A stretch of DNA of 10,372 nucleotides. It comes from Stenocarpella maydis. Its lineage: Eukaryota; Ascomycota; Sordariomycetes; Diaporthales; Diaporthaceae. Under the pieces are notes generated by a model, which was given only the letters and a program-made list of their open reading frames with translations, ran no database searches and had not been told where the DNA came from. Shown here in pieces: positions 1 to 8,330 of the stretch (positions within the stretch are counted from its first letter, which is position 1; the number at the start of each line of letters is the position of its first letter). The position numbers were made by a program, and so were the translations under genes. The stretch lies in assembly GCA_002270565.1 (NCBI GenBank), contig NQMI01000324.1:1-10372 (forward strand), in the 5' to 3' direction.

Positions 1-69
1 GTGCAATTTCCCTATATAGCGAATCTCTCTGTACAACCTAGAATGAGATATCTGGTCCGTTTAGTGAGC

Positions 70-761
70 TTAATAGCTGTCTTGCAGGGCCTGAGATCCA
101 AGCAATAGCAGCTGTGGGGCTGAAGATAAGGCTTGCGTAAGAGCATGTAGAGAAATAGCCTGGATCAATACTTGAGGCGCTATTGTATAGAAAAGGGTCT
201 GCGAAAAAAATGGCTGACCGCTATGCTCGTGAGCATTAATAGGGCAAACGTGCCTTTCACTGTCGATTTTCAGGGCTTTTAGGCGTACGTCTCTGGGAAG
301 GTAATTACCTACCTTGAGAAGCTCCGTTAAAAATCGAACTAGAATGCCAGGGTTGTCTGCGCCCTTCTCCAGGCCGGCCTCGCCGTAGTGTGGCGCTGCG
401 ATGGGTGCCCACAGAGGCCCCGAGTCGCAGGCCCGTACGCCCCTGTAGAAGACTTTCGACTCCATTAGCTCCGAGAGCGGTGCGGGGACTTCGAGCGCTG
501 GAGGGCTGGAGGCGTGGGAGGCGCCGCTGGGCGCGCTGCTGGCTACTAGCGGCCCGATAGCCTGAATAGCAGTAGCTAATTCCCCTAGCGTACCTTGAAG
601 GGAATTGCTAGTGGCTACTTGCGGAGCTAATAGCTCTTGTAAAGACTCTAAACGGGTGTTAAGGTCTAAAACCTCTTAGTTGGCCAGTCTAGGCGCCCTG
701 TTCTATGGCCCTTATTTCCGCGGGGATTTAGGGGTAGCCTCGGCATGGGCACTAGAGCCAT
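70..761 (-). pseudogene. broken gene, unknown product
   Basis: The minus-strand frame is open from 675 down to the TAA at 72-70, about 202 codons, but the only ATG inside it is at 465. Upstream it is cut by a TAA at 678-676. An ATG at 761 opens a second frame (begins MALVPMPRLPLNPRG) that ends in TAG close to that same point. I therefore read one gene starting at 761, broken by a frameshift or stop near 670-680. Visible parts, in order: a basic Pro/Arg-rich N-terminus; a Leu/Glu/Gln-rich stretch that could form a coiled coil (about 675-540); an Ala/Ser/Pro-rich linker (about 535-475); then a compact C-terminal domain (465-70) containing GVRACDSGPLWAP and ALKIDSERHVCPINAHEHSG. CpG is frequent and RIP signs are weak, unlike the DNA to the right. 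I do not recognise the family. A coiled coil plus linker would suit a transposon Gag-like protein, but that is a guess. An unrecognised intron is an alternative to the frameshift. Confidence 0.45.
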
Positions 762-980
762 ATTGCTGTTGAGACGATTAAATAACTAGGTGATATAGTT
801 TATATAAGGGCGAAATATGCTTCACGAAAGTGTGATTTGTAGCAACCCAATATTATAGTCGTATATTTCCTCATTGCCTATTCCGTAGAAATACTAGGCG
901 TGACCCTCTGAACTGTAGTCTCTCAAGTGAAAACTTTCCCTCATACAAAATGCTAGCGTTTGAGTTGCAATTGTGAGAAA
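762..980. other. no recognisable gene
   Basis: This spacer lies between the broken gene and the tRNA-like unit. It is moderately AT-rich and contains short runs such as tagtttatataaggg near 796. I see no ORF worth reporting and no repeat shared with the rest of the window. It would contain the promoter of the minus-strand gene if that gene starts at 761. Confidence 0.4.
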
Positions 981-1046
981 TTGTGTCCGTGGCACAATGT
1001 GCGATGAGGGTCGTGGGTTCGAATTGCCCAGCGAGCAACTTTTTTT
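981..1046 (+). pseudogene. degenerate tRNA-like Pol III unit
   Basis: A B-box-like element, GGTTCGAATTGCC, lies at 1016-1028. An A-box-like TGGCACAATG lies at 990-999. A run of seven T (1040-1046) follows, as expected for a Pol III terminator. The A-to-B distance is about 26 bases, while an intact tRNA without an intron has about 44, so an anticodon-arm-sized piece appears to be missing. The T-arm is also imperfect: two extra bases (TG) sit where GAATCCC would be expected. No 5' partner for the acceptor-like CAGCGAGCA (1029-1037) is visible. It could be a tRNA pseudogene or the head of a tRNA-derived SINE. Chance similarity is possible because the fold does not close. Confidence 0.35.
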
Positions 1047-1483
1047 GCTCTTTTGCAGTTGTTTCTGGTCGTTGCAGGCCCAAACCATCGATGTTTTGCG
1101 TCGCTAATCAGTGCAGAAATGCGCTGTAGTCGTACGAGATAAGTAGGCTTGGTCTTAAGGCCTAAGATTCAATGTGTGCGGGCGCTTGACTGTAGAAGCC
1201 GGTATAACCTCGGAATGGAATTTGTGGCATAGAATAGCTTCAGTACGTGTGTTTCGCAGCGGGCGCCAGTATGGTGCTCTGAGGTGAATTGGGACGATTG
1301 ACAGTGGTCTGTACAACTTTGTATTGAATTTAGTTGGGCTTCTGTAAGCGCTCCTTATATACCCTCCGAGCCTGTCTCACCCCTGGGCGCGCTGCGGTCG
1401 GCTCTGTGCAAATTCGCAAATGCCGGAAAATTCGCCGTTCCAACACACCATCTTTGTTTCCAAACAACTAGCAAGCCACAGCC
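1047..1483. other. intergenic, nothing recognised
   Basis: This stretch has ordinary composition, with CpG-containing patches near 1255-1270 and 1385-1440. I find no long reading frame, no tandem repeat and no clear promoter. The short minus-strand frames overlapping 871-1083 are best explained as shadows of the tRNA-like unit and its flank. Confidence 0.4.
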
Positions 1484-1702
1484 CTAGAGGATGGCTCCCA
1501 GCAGAGTAGCATACGAACTTTCAACGAAATCAGCTATCCGAATGACTAAGTCATTATCGTTGTTGGTGGTAAGGTGAAATAAGGGTAGGCAGGATGTTCT
1601 GAATTGAAGTGCAGAGCGGCAAATAATCGACTCACGGTCACCAAACTCCTCTTGCGTCACGCACGCACTGGCCGTACTTAGCGAAAATCGACTAACTCGC
1701 AA
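1484..1702 (-). CDS. small doubtful ORF, 72 codons
   Basis: An ATG at 1702 opens 72 codons ending in TAG at 1484. The product has no recognised motif. It begins MRVSRFSLSTASACVTQEEF and ends VESSYATLLGAIL, with an acidic, Asn-rich middle. On the minus strand a GTGAGT (about 1638) and a downstream TTAG (about 1548) could mark a short fungal intron, so the ORF may be an exon fragment or a chance frame. Its start codon overlaps the first unit of the 25-bp tandem repeat. Nothing around it suggests a role. Confidence 0.2.
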   Translation of the reverse strand: MRVSRFSLSTASACVTQEEFGDRESIICRSALQFRTSCLPLFHLTTNNDNDLVIRIADFVESSYATLLGAIL

Positions 1703-1800
1703 GTCTAGGATAACTCCTTACAACAAAGTCTAGGTTAACTCCTTGCTAGGAAGTCTAGGGTAACTCCTTACAACGAAGTCTAGGGTAACTCCTTGCACGG
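1701..1800. repeat. 4 x 25-bp tandem repeat (A-B-A-B)
   Basis: Four head-to-tail 25-bp units start at 1701, 1726, 1751 and 1776. All share the core aagtctaggRtaactcctt, apart from one aggtt variant in unit 2. Units 1 and 3 end in ttacaac plus a purine. Units 2 and 4 end in ttgc followed by gg. The real period is therefore probably 50 bp, made of two diverged halves. The array ends about 36 bp before the first base shared by the two long direct repeats, right at the change from normal to RIP-type composition. Confidence 0.9.
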
Positions 1801-1835
1801 AGTACCAACGCCCTGCTGAGCGGTTCCGTTTAACA

Positions 1836-2955
1836 CCTTTGATTAGAATGCTGAGGTAAGACTGCAGGTACTCGCGAGCCTTTAGGGCTTTTAGGAAGGA
1901 AAAGAATAGTTTAAGCAGCTCAGATTTGCATGTTAAGAAGAGGGTCCATAGGACATAAAGACCCTTGCTTCTGCCCTTAAGGTTATATATCTTAATATTT
2001 ATTATAAAGACCTTATAAAGCGGTAATTTATGGACCTAGTTTTATAAAAGGATTGTATTTAGCTGGAAGTAAGTATAGATGCCCTCTTTATAGATAGGAG
2101 GAGGATTATATGTTTTAAAGACCCTGATGATAGGAGGTGATTACTCCTTACCCTTTCCCTTTTTTTCTTGGCTTGGTTAAGGAGGAGAAGATATAGCAAT
2201 GGTAAAGCTTATCTGATTAAAGAGGCTTAACGGTTTAATGATGAGATTGATAATTGATAGTTAATAATGCTATTGAGGAGAAGTTAAAGAAAAGGATTAA
2301 TGGGGGAAAAGCAACTTTAAATATGAAAAGTTGGAGAGGGGAGCTCTTATTAGAAGCATTTAAAGTAGTAAAGGTTGCTATCTAGCAGAAAAGGGAAGGA
2401 AGTTAAGTGATTTACTAGCTTAAGTAATTTACTTATCTTGAGGCTCCCCTTCTGATAAAAGCCCACCTTTCTACTACAACCTCCAACCCAACTACTTCTT
2501 CTATAACTACTATACCTTAGCTGATCTCTAATTAGCGTAGCATAACTTGCATCATTAAGACTTAAAAGCTGCTACAACCATTAACCTCTACCCTTAAAAC
2601 TCATTACCTCCCCTTTATCACCTAATTTCTCCTTACTTTAGCACCCTTTTCCCCAGTTTGATTAATTAGAAAGATATCTTCCTTAAGCCAGTAAACGATA
2701 AAGAAAGGTAAGAGAAAGAAGAAGGGATCCTTATTAATCTAGTTTATAGCTATTAACAGTCCAAAAGGCTAAGTCAGCCCTATAAATAATCCTAACGCCC
2801 TCATGCCTACTATTGAGTACTCAGACCCTTCTAATTAGGTTGGCCTTAAAGTATGACTTTTAGCGTTGCCCTTTATTATGAATTTTAATAATATCAACCC
2901 TATATAGCAGTTGAGATTTCCCAACCTATGTGACATCCGTAATTAAGGAAATTGG
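1836..2955 (+). repeat. direct repeat, copy 1
   Basis: This matches 9278-10372 in the same orientation. From 1836 to about 2155 the copies align without gaps at roughly 87 percent identity by hand count, and every mismatch is a transition. From about 2620 onward the match remains clear (shared blocks near 2810, 2865 and 2885) but contains transversions and small indels. Short plus-strand frames can be read through parts of 2280-2955, in register with the relic starting at 2947. This hints that the repeat includes protein-coding DNA and is not just an LTR. No TG...CA ends or primer-binding site are evident. Confidence 0.85.
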
Positions 2956-4773
2956 GATCGTGGAGTTAGTGCAGACCTAATAAAAGACCTATTTGAAACT
3001 AGAATTCTTAATAACGGGTTGGCACTCTCCCAAGCTTTTAATATATTAGACCTTTTAGTGCGATCGCTATTCTTTTAGAATTAAAAATAGGGGTATAGTG
3101 ATTATGTGCAGCGGGTGGTAGATATATATTTTGAGGGCGTTAATCCCTATCCTTAGTTTAGAGACCGCCTTGGGCAGAAGAACCTGTTTAGCACTTATTA
3201 TGGTGACTTCCTTATGACCCTTTATAATGCAGAAGGTCTCCTGGCTTAAGAGGTATGCTTGTATACTAATTATGTTCTGGGGCTTATTAATTAGCAGCTG
3301 ATTGATTTCAGCAACCTGGTCTTTATGGTGCCTATAACCTATAATATTAATAGAGAACCCCCTAGATTATAGAGATACTACTTACTAAAGGATAGCTAGA
3401 GGTTTATCATCTAAGTTATGTATACCCTAGGCTATTGGGTATTGAGTATCTTTAATAGGGATATTAAATAACTTGGTATAATTAATACTTATTCTAATTA
3501 GAGAACTCGTGATAGGATATACCCTTGTATAAGGGATTGTATTGTATACTTCCTTACCCTTGGGCTACCTAAAGGATTCTTAAAATAGGTATGTATAGCA
3601 ATTTAAGTAAAGGTTATACTGCAGCTGGGATTAACTGCCTATAGACTCCTTGTGGCTACCTATATTGCTTTTTTCTTCTGGGAGAATTATAGAAAGAATG
3701 ACTAGGAGTTTAGAGACTGGATTAAGATTAGGCTGCTTAAATCTGCCCCTTTTAGCTTGCTTGCTAAGAAAGCCTTAGCTTTTATCTAGGGTTTTGCTAT
3801 CTGATTGGAAATTAATAGATTTAGGCGTTTAATTAGGGGCATCTAGAATACTCTAGTTATTAGCTATGATAAGTATGAGAGGCTTATGGTAGGAAAGAAT
3901 GTTATATACTCTTAAGCTAATATCTTAGGGATAAATAAGGGGGAGACCAAGTATTACGCTATACCTAGTATAGGATTAAAGCCGGGATAAAATCTGCTAG
4001 GCTTTCTTATAGTGAGATTTAATAAGGCTGATCTTTTGAGGCCTATTAATATCCGGACTTCTAGGTTAAGTAAAACTCTTGTTGCCCCTAATAACTTAAA
4101 GAACTAGCTACCTATCCTAATATCTAAGATACCTAGTGTAACTATAAAGGATCTGATTATGATATCTAGGCTTGGACTTTATAAGGACCCGTTTAAGATA
4201 TCTAAGCCTCTGCCTTAGGCAGATGGGGTATGGATATATGGAGAAGATGGTCTTGGGATACTAAGTAAAGTAAGAACTGCTCTATAGATGCCTAATTAGA
4301 GTAGGGCCGGAATGCTATAGGGTAACCCTATTAAACTTCTCTTGCGGTAGATATTAGAGGCAAGCATTAGGAATATATTCCTAGGAGGAAATATAAATAT
4401 GGGTGGGATAATCCCTAAGCGATTGGGTATCTTAAGGTCTTTATTATTATTTCTATCCTCTATTCTAGCTATACCGCCACTATATTGCCTATCACCTGCT
4501 ATAATGAGAATTATGATGATTTAGGAGTATAACTGGAATATAATTAAGTAGGTGGGGATTAAGAAAGCAAATTACTAGGTTCTTATGCTAGCGATTAGTA
4601 ATAGCCATTAATCCTAGGCTTATAAAAAGGCAGCTAAGCGAGAGGAGAAGGATTGCAGACTGAGCATACTATAGCAGAATAAGAGTAGGGATAAGCGGGC
4701 TAGGAATCAAGAGCTATAAAGGGTCTAATAGAGCTGAATTCAGGTGGCTTATTTGATTAAAGGAGGAAAGTGA
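2947..4773 (+). pseudogene. eroded reading frame, unknown protein
   Basis: One plus-strand frame of about 609 codons carries roughly 35 stops, mostly TAG or TAA where CAG or CAA would be restored by reversing C-to-T at CpA. Segments between stops read like globular protein, for example FRDRLGQKNLFSTYYGDFLM (about 3160-3216) and EFRDWIKIRLLKSAPFSLLA (about 3709-3768). A 57-codon run (4351-4521) has no stop. The end (about 4620-4720) is rich in Lys, Arg and Glu. The frame closes with TGA at 4771-4773. I recognise no family. A caution: over 3094-3620 another plus frame has almost as many open codons, so the frame choice rests partly on amino-acid composition. Frameshifts between segments are possible. 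Confidence 0.33.
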
Positions 4774-4841
4774 TTTTAGTTATTTCGGGCGGACTATTGC
4801 TTATTCTTTATAATAGTTTGGAGAGGGGTGTGTTCTGGGGT

Positions 4842-5399
4842 TTAGGGGAACCGGTATATTTCGGAATCCAGAGGAAAACTAGCCTTAGTATTCCCCCCCC
4901 CCCTCCCTCTAAGACTATAAGAAGGGGCCTTCCTGCGTTGCTTCTGAGAAATTTCTAGTCCTAGAGAATTAATCTTTTTATACCCTATGAATTTGTATCT
5001 GTTAGATATATACATGTGTATTATGAAACTATTTCTTGTGCCCTCTTTTTCTGCCTCTCTATTTTGGCACCCTTTATTCCCCTTATAACTCTCTTATTGC
5101 GTTAGGGGCTCCTCTTCTTGCCTTCCACGCTCCTCTTAGGGTGGTTGCTTGATTAGGGCTCTGGCAGAACGTGTGCCTTTTTATATATATAGAGGTTTTA
5201 TCCTCTCGCTCTCCCCTTTAGGCCCGTTTTTACTAGTGTCTACCCCATAAATCAAATATAGGTTTCTTTAGCTAATAAGGTTTCTTCAGCCATTATAAAG
5301 TTTCTTAGCTTTTAGGCCTAGATTCCCTATTTTATTTATAAGGTTGTTAGCCACTTCAGGGGAGTAAATCTCTATATTTTTAATACCATTTAATTCTAA
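4842..5399 (-). pseudogene. minus-strand eroded frame, charged protein
   Basis: From 5399 down to the TAA at 4844-4842 the frame has only five internal stops (5288, 5270, 5183, 5138, 5096) in about 185 codons. It is uninterrupted from 5093 to 4845 (83 codons). That is much cleaner than its surroundings. The upstream part contains SPEVANNLINKIGNLGLKAK (about 5363-5304). The middle is strongly charged, with many Lys, Glu, Arg and Gln. The end has a Gly run encoded by the C11 tract at 4893-4903. No family is recognised, and there is no ATG at a convincing start. It converges on the plus-strand relic that ends at 4773. A 62-codon plus-strand ORF at 4770-4958 overlaps it and is probably a shadow. 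A basic, low-complexity protein or a chance low-stop interval are both possible. Confidence 0.35.
4893..4903 (+). repeat. 11-base C homopolymer
   Basis: Eleven C in a row are followed by TCCCTC. Such a tract is out of place in this AT-rich DNA. It lies inside the minus-strand frame, where it codes for consecutive Gly. Its exact length is prone to sequencing and assembly error, and a change of one base would shift that frame. Confidence 0.9.
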
Positions 5400-6241
5400 T
5401 CAGAGCTATAATGCCCTCTTACTCTTAACAGAGGATTTTGCTATCATGTGAAGGCTAGATTTACCCTCTTAAGTTACCTATAGTTAACCCAGTGGCGATA
5501 GGAGTAGGTATGTGCAAGGCTGGTCTAATCTCTATACCAAGCTAACTCTATTACCTCAGCTATATCTTGAACCCCCTCCCAGCATACTTAATTCAATAGT
5601 AAAGTATGGAACCTCTAGCCTAGCTATATGTTTTTGGAAAAGCTACTAAGGGATTTATATCCTCAGGCCTTAGAAATTCATTCCAATCAGATTTAATAGT
5701 ATCTAATTAGGGCTTATTTCCTTAAAAGGGATATAAAGGACTAGTATTAAGAAGGTTTAATAAATTCTAACCGCCTATATTACCCGAAACTCTCTTGCCC
5801 TTAGATATAGCACCCAAAGGTTCAATACGCTAATTCCCTAATATAGGTAAACTAGGTATAATGGAGCCCTAGTTTAACTAATTAGGCCCCTCTTTAGTTT
5901 TCCCTTTCAAGTTATTATTATAATATTTAGTTACCCTATTAAATACTATATCTAAGATATCATCTAATGTTATATAATGTTGGGTTGGGTAATAGCAGTG
6001 CTAAATATTGCATGCTTCTATAGGGAGTTAAAGAGGTTCCTGCCCTACTAATTGCTATCCTTCTAATTGGTAAGCTTAGAGCTTCCGCTATTATTAGCAC
6101 CCCCTGCGGTTAGGATGGCTAGCATTAGCAGCATAAGGGTATTCCGGGTATTTATATTATCCTCTCCTGTAAGACTAGCAATCAAGTAGCTCCTGCCTTT
6201 GCCTATAGCAAGACTTTATAATACTTAATATAACCTTCTAT
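5400..6241. other. RIP-eroded DNA, no assignable gene
   Basis: All six frames are broken. The lowest stop density I found is a minus-strand frame over about 6000-5600: eight stops in 134 codons, uninterrupted from 6000 to 5881, reading YYPTQHYITLDDILDIVFNR near its start. A plus frame running through 5822-6241 has about twice as many stops. A run of 50 or so codons open on the minus strand at 6110-5957 lies in another frame. I cannot tell which of these was coding. The LDDIL string is not in a reverse-transcriptase context that I recognise. Confidence 0.35.
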
Positions 6242-7145
6242 ACTAATACCTTTCACTTTAATTATACCTGGTTATTCCTATATATATCTTAGTAAACTTC
6301 AGATAGCACTTACGCCCTTATTTCTTTCAGACACGCCTGGTATAGAGAAACATTTAATACCTTTGGATAGCACTTATATTTTGCCTCTCCTAAAGGACCT
6401 TTAATATTAAGAAACATTCAACTTTACTATTATCACAAGGGAGTAATTAGGACCTAACCTATCCTATATACATCTCTACAGACCCTAAATAGCACTTATA
6501 CCTTCACTTCTTCTAGATATGCTTATTATAAAGAAATATTTAATAATCTCAGATAGCACTCGCACCTTGCCTCTTTAGCTATAGCGCTAGTATAGAGAAA
6601 CATTTACCTTTATTATTATAGCAAGGGATAGATTAGGACCTATATCTTCTATTTTTCCAATAGGGGATATTTATTCTACTCCCCCATCTACTAGAGGTTC
6701 TCCCTGTAGGGGAAGAGAGCAGGATATAGATAAGGCAAGGGGGCTCTTATTAAAGAAAGGTCCACCTTAAGGATGCCGGTCTCCTTAGGAACCTGCCCCT
6801 ACCCTATCTAGGACCTCTGATTAGGAGTATTATACTCCTATACTACCTATTTAGGCGACTTCTTAGCCTATTATATCTTTAATACCCTTTAGAAATACTG
6901 CCCTTTAGACCTTACTATTCCTTAGCTCTTAAGAGGATATTTGCAAAAGCAGGTCTAATTAGCTTAATCCTATAGCTATAACTTTCTATAGGGATATAGA
7001 ATATTATAGTATTAAGAAGTTTACTAGAGGCTATCTGGAATTTTTGCTTTAAAAAGAAAGGATAAGCTTACCTTGCATTTAGAGATATTAGTCTTTAATT
7101 GCTAGCCACCCCAAACTTAAGAGCAATATATCTTTTGGGGAACTA
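6242..7145 (+). pseudogene. eroded frame upstream of the protease relic
   Basis: A plus-strand frame runs for about 300 codons with around 20 stops, most of them convertible to Gln. It holds the 62-codon tandem duplication (6302-6673). It continues with readable segments such as LGDFLAYYIFNTL (about 6858-6894) and LSGIFALKRKDKLTLHLEIL (about 7031-7090). It ends just before the ATG of the protease frame, one base out of register with it. In Gypsy elements this position would hold Gag, and the Leu/Gln-rich composition of the last 100 codons fits that loosely, but I see no CCHC zinc knuckle. A minus-strand frame is also partly open over 6890-6550, so the strand is not certain. Confidence 0.3.
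6302..6673 (+). repeat. 186-bp (62-codon) tandem duplication
   Basis: Two adjacent 186-bp units (6302-6487 and 6488-6673) align with no net gap. Read in the plus frame they share S-T-Y at the start, F-N at codons 18-19, R-N-I at 37-39, L-Y-Y-Y at 41-44, K-G at 46-47 and I-R-T at 49-51. By my count about 26 of 62 positions are identical, including one stop at the same codon. Within each unit a shorter motif (atagcact ... gaaacattta) also recurs at about 62-64 bp, so the duplication has older internal structure. Confidence 0.7.
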
Positions 7146-7149
7146 AAGA

Positions 7150-8330
7150 ATGATTTCTAATAAAGAGGAGGTGGTGCTAGAAATACAGCAAGGGACTTCC
7201 ACTATAGCTAGGGAGGGGAAAAGTAAAATAAAGGGTAATCCGATTAGTCTGAGTAAGACTGAAAAGTTAACCAAAGCTAAGCCTAAATAAGGACCCCTAA
7301 TCCCCCAGACCCCTAAAGCCAAGGCTATAAACGCTATCCTTACTACCTTAATTAAAATGCTGATTTTAGATATTCTTATGCTTAGTAAGACTAATGCTGT
7401 TCTAATCAGAGAGCTCCTTGCTCGCAGGGATAATACCTCTCTTAATGAGTAGCCTTTTAAGCTAATCCCAGATAGGGATATACCTCAAGCTATAGGTCCA
7501 GGACTTAATATAGTCTCTACTTTATCCAAAATTAAATATAAGTAATGCTTGAGCTCTAATTAGATATATATCATTAGGTATAAAGTAAATTTAATATTAT
7601 CTTAAATTGCTGATGTGGTGAACTATGGTTGCTATAGATCTGCCTACCTAAATGTTAGGATTGCTTTAGAGAGCTATAAGATCCTCCCAGCCCTACTAGA
7701 TATAGGTGCTAAAATGAATCTTCTTCCTTTATCCTATTACCGCTGGAATAAGTTATCCTATACTTTACTCTAAGATATAAACTCTATAGTTTATAATGGA
7801 CCGTTATTTGCACTAATTAAAGTAATTAAGGAGTAAGTATACATTAGCTATAATAGGATAAGGGCTATTTTCTTTATTATAGATAATGAAACGCATAATA
7901 CTACCTATAATATTCTTTTAGGGATACCTTTCTTTTAAATATAAATTTAACTTTTAAGCAATTAAGGGGGTTCCTTTTTATATATATTACTCTTAATAGG
8001 TCACAAGTAATATGTGGGCTAGGGAGGAGGAACCAGAAGCTCTTTCAGGTAGCTGCTACTAAAGCAGTCTTCTATTCAAATGGGTATATACCCTAAAGAC
8101 CTACAACCCAATTCCAGCCGGACCTAGAAAAGGGGGCAGATTACTATTAACGGGATCTATCCCCTAATGCGCCTAAAGAAATTTATTTATAAGAGGGGAA
8201 TTTGGGAGCTAGTGGTACCTTTTCTTTAGGAGAACAACCCTCCTAAAAGTTAACAAACCGGGAGGAAGCTATTAGAGGTAGCCAGACATAACATCTTCCT
8301 AAACACGCTAGATAATACACTCCATCCCAC
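7150..8330 (+). pseudogene. Gag-protease relic, retropepsin ghost
   Basis: From the ATG at 7150 the frame has only seven stops in the 257 codons up to 7935, the cleanest long frame in the repeat. At 7684-7734 it reads ILPALLDIGAKMNLLPLSY. This matches the active-site loop of retroviral-type aspartic proteases (Leu-Leu-Asp-Thr/Ser-Gly-Ala/Ser) except that Thr is now Ile. Seventy-four codons from the catalytic Asp, NILLGIPFF (7909-7935) matches the second conserved element (Leu-Ile-Leu-Gly-Arg-Pro-Trp in fungal Gypsy proteins). The spacing fits that family. Upstream, 7327-7428 (ending SKTNAVLIRELLARRD) resembles the short helical segment preceding the protease in fungal Gypsy Gag-protease ORFs. 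After 7936 stops become dense, though a 42-codon open run lies at about 8044-8215. Non-functional: missing catalytic Thr and many stops. Assignment rests on motif memory, not a search. Confidence 0.62.

Noticed and set aside
871..1088. Two short overlapping minus-strand ORFs (70 and 64 codons)
   Set aside because: They overlap each other in different frames and cross the tRNA-like unit. The products look like translations of a B-box region and have no protein-like features.
1836..2955. Calling the direct repeats LTRs
   Set aside because: No TG...CA ends, primer-binding site or polypurine tract were seen. The repeat is over 1 kb, appears to run into coding DNA, and copy 2 has no visible end in the window.
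4505..4520. NYDDL in another plus frame as a possible RT catalytic box
   Set aside because: It is a single short match in a frame with dense stops and no neighbouring RT blocks.
4770..4958. 62-codon plus-strand ORF
   Set aside because: It lies opposite the cleaner minus-strand frame, contains a Pro run from the C11 tract, and has no motif. Most likely a shadow.
5258..5320. Three gtttctt-containing short repeats as a possible CRISPR-like or regulatory array
   Set aside because: The matches are only about 7-9 bases with irregular spacing, and low-complexity AT-rich DNA explains them. CRISPR is not expected in a fungal genome.
5956..6000. LDDIL on the minus strand as a possible reverse-transcriptase YxDD box
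   Set aside because: The preceding residue pattern and following sequence do not match the RT motif context, and no other RT motifs could be placed at the expected distances.
6100..6890. Long minus-strand frame with stops read as Gln
   Set aside because: It looks plausible when stops are read through, but the plus-strand frame over the same duplication has fewer stops and better conserved residues between units. Any RIP-mutated frame looks Gln-rich when stops are ignored.
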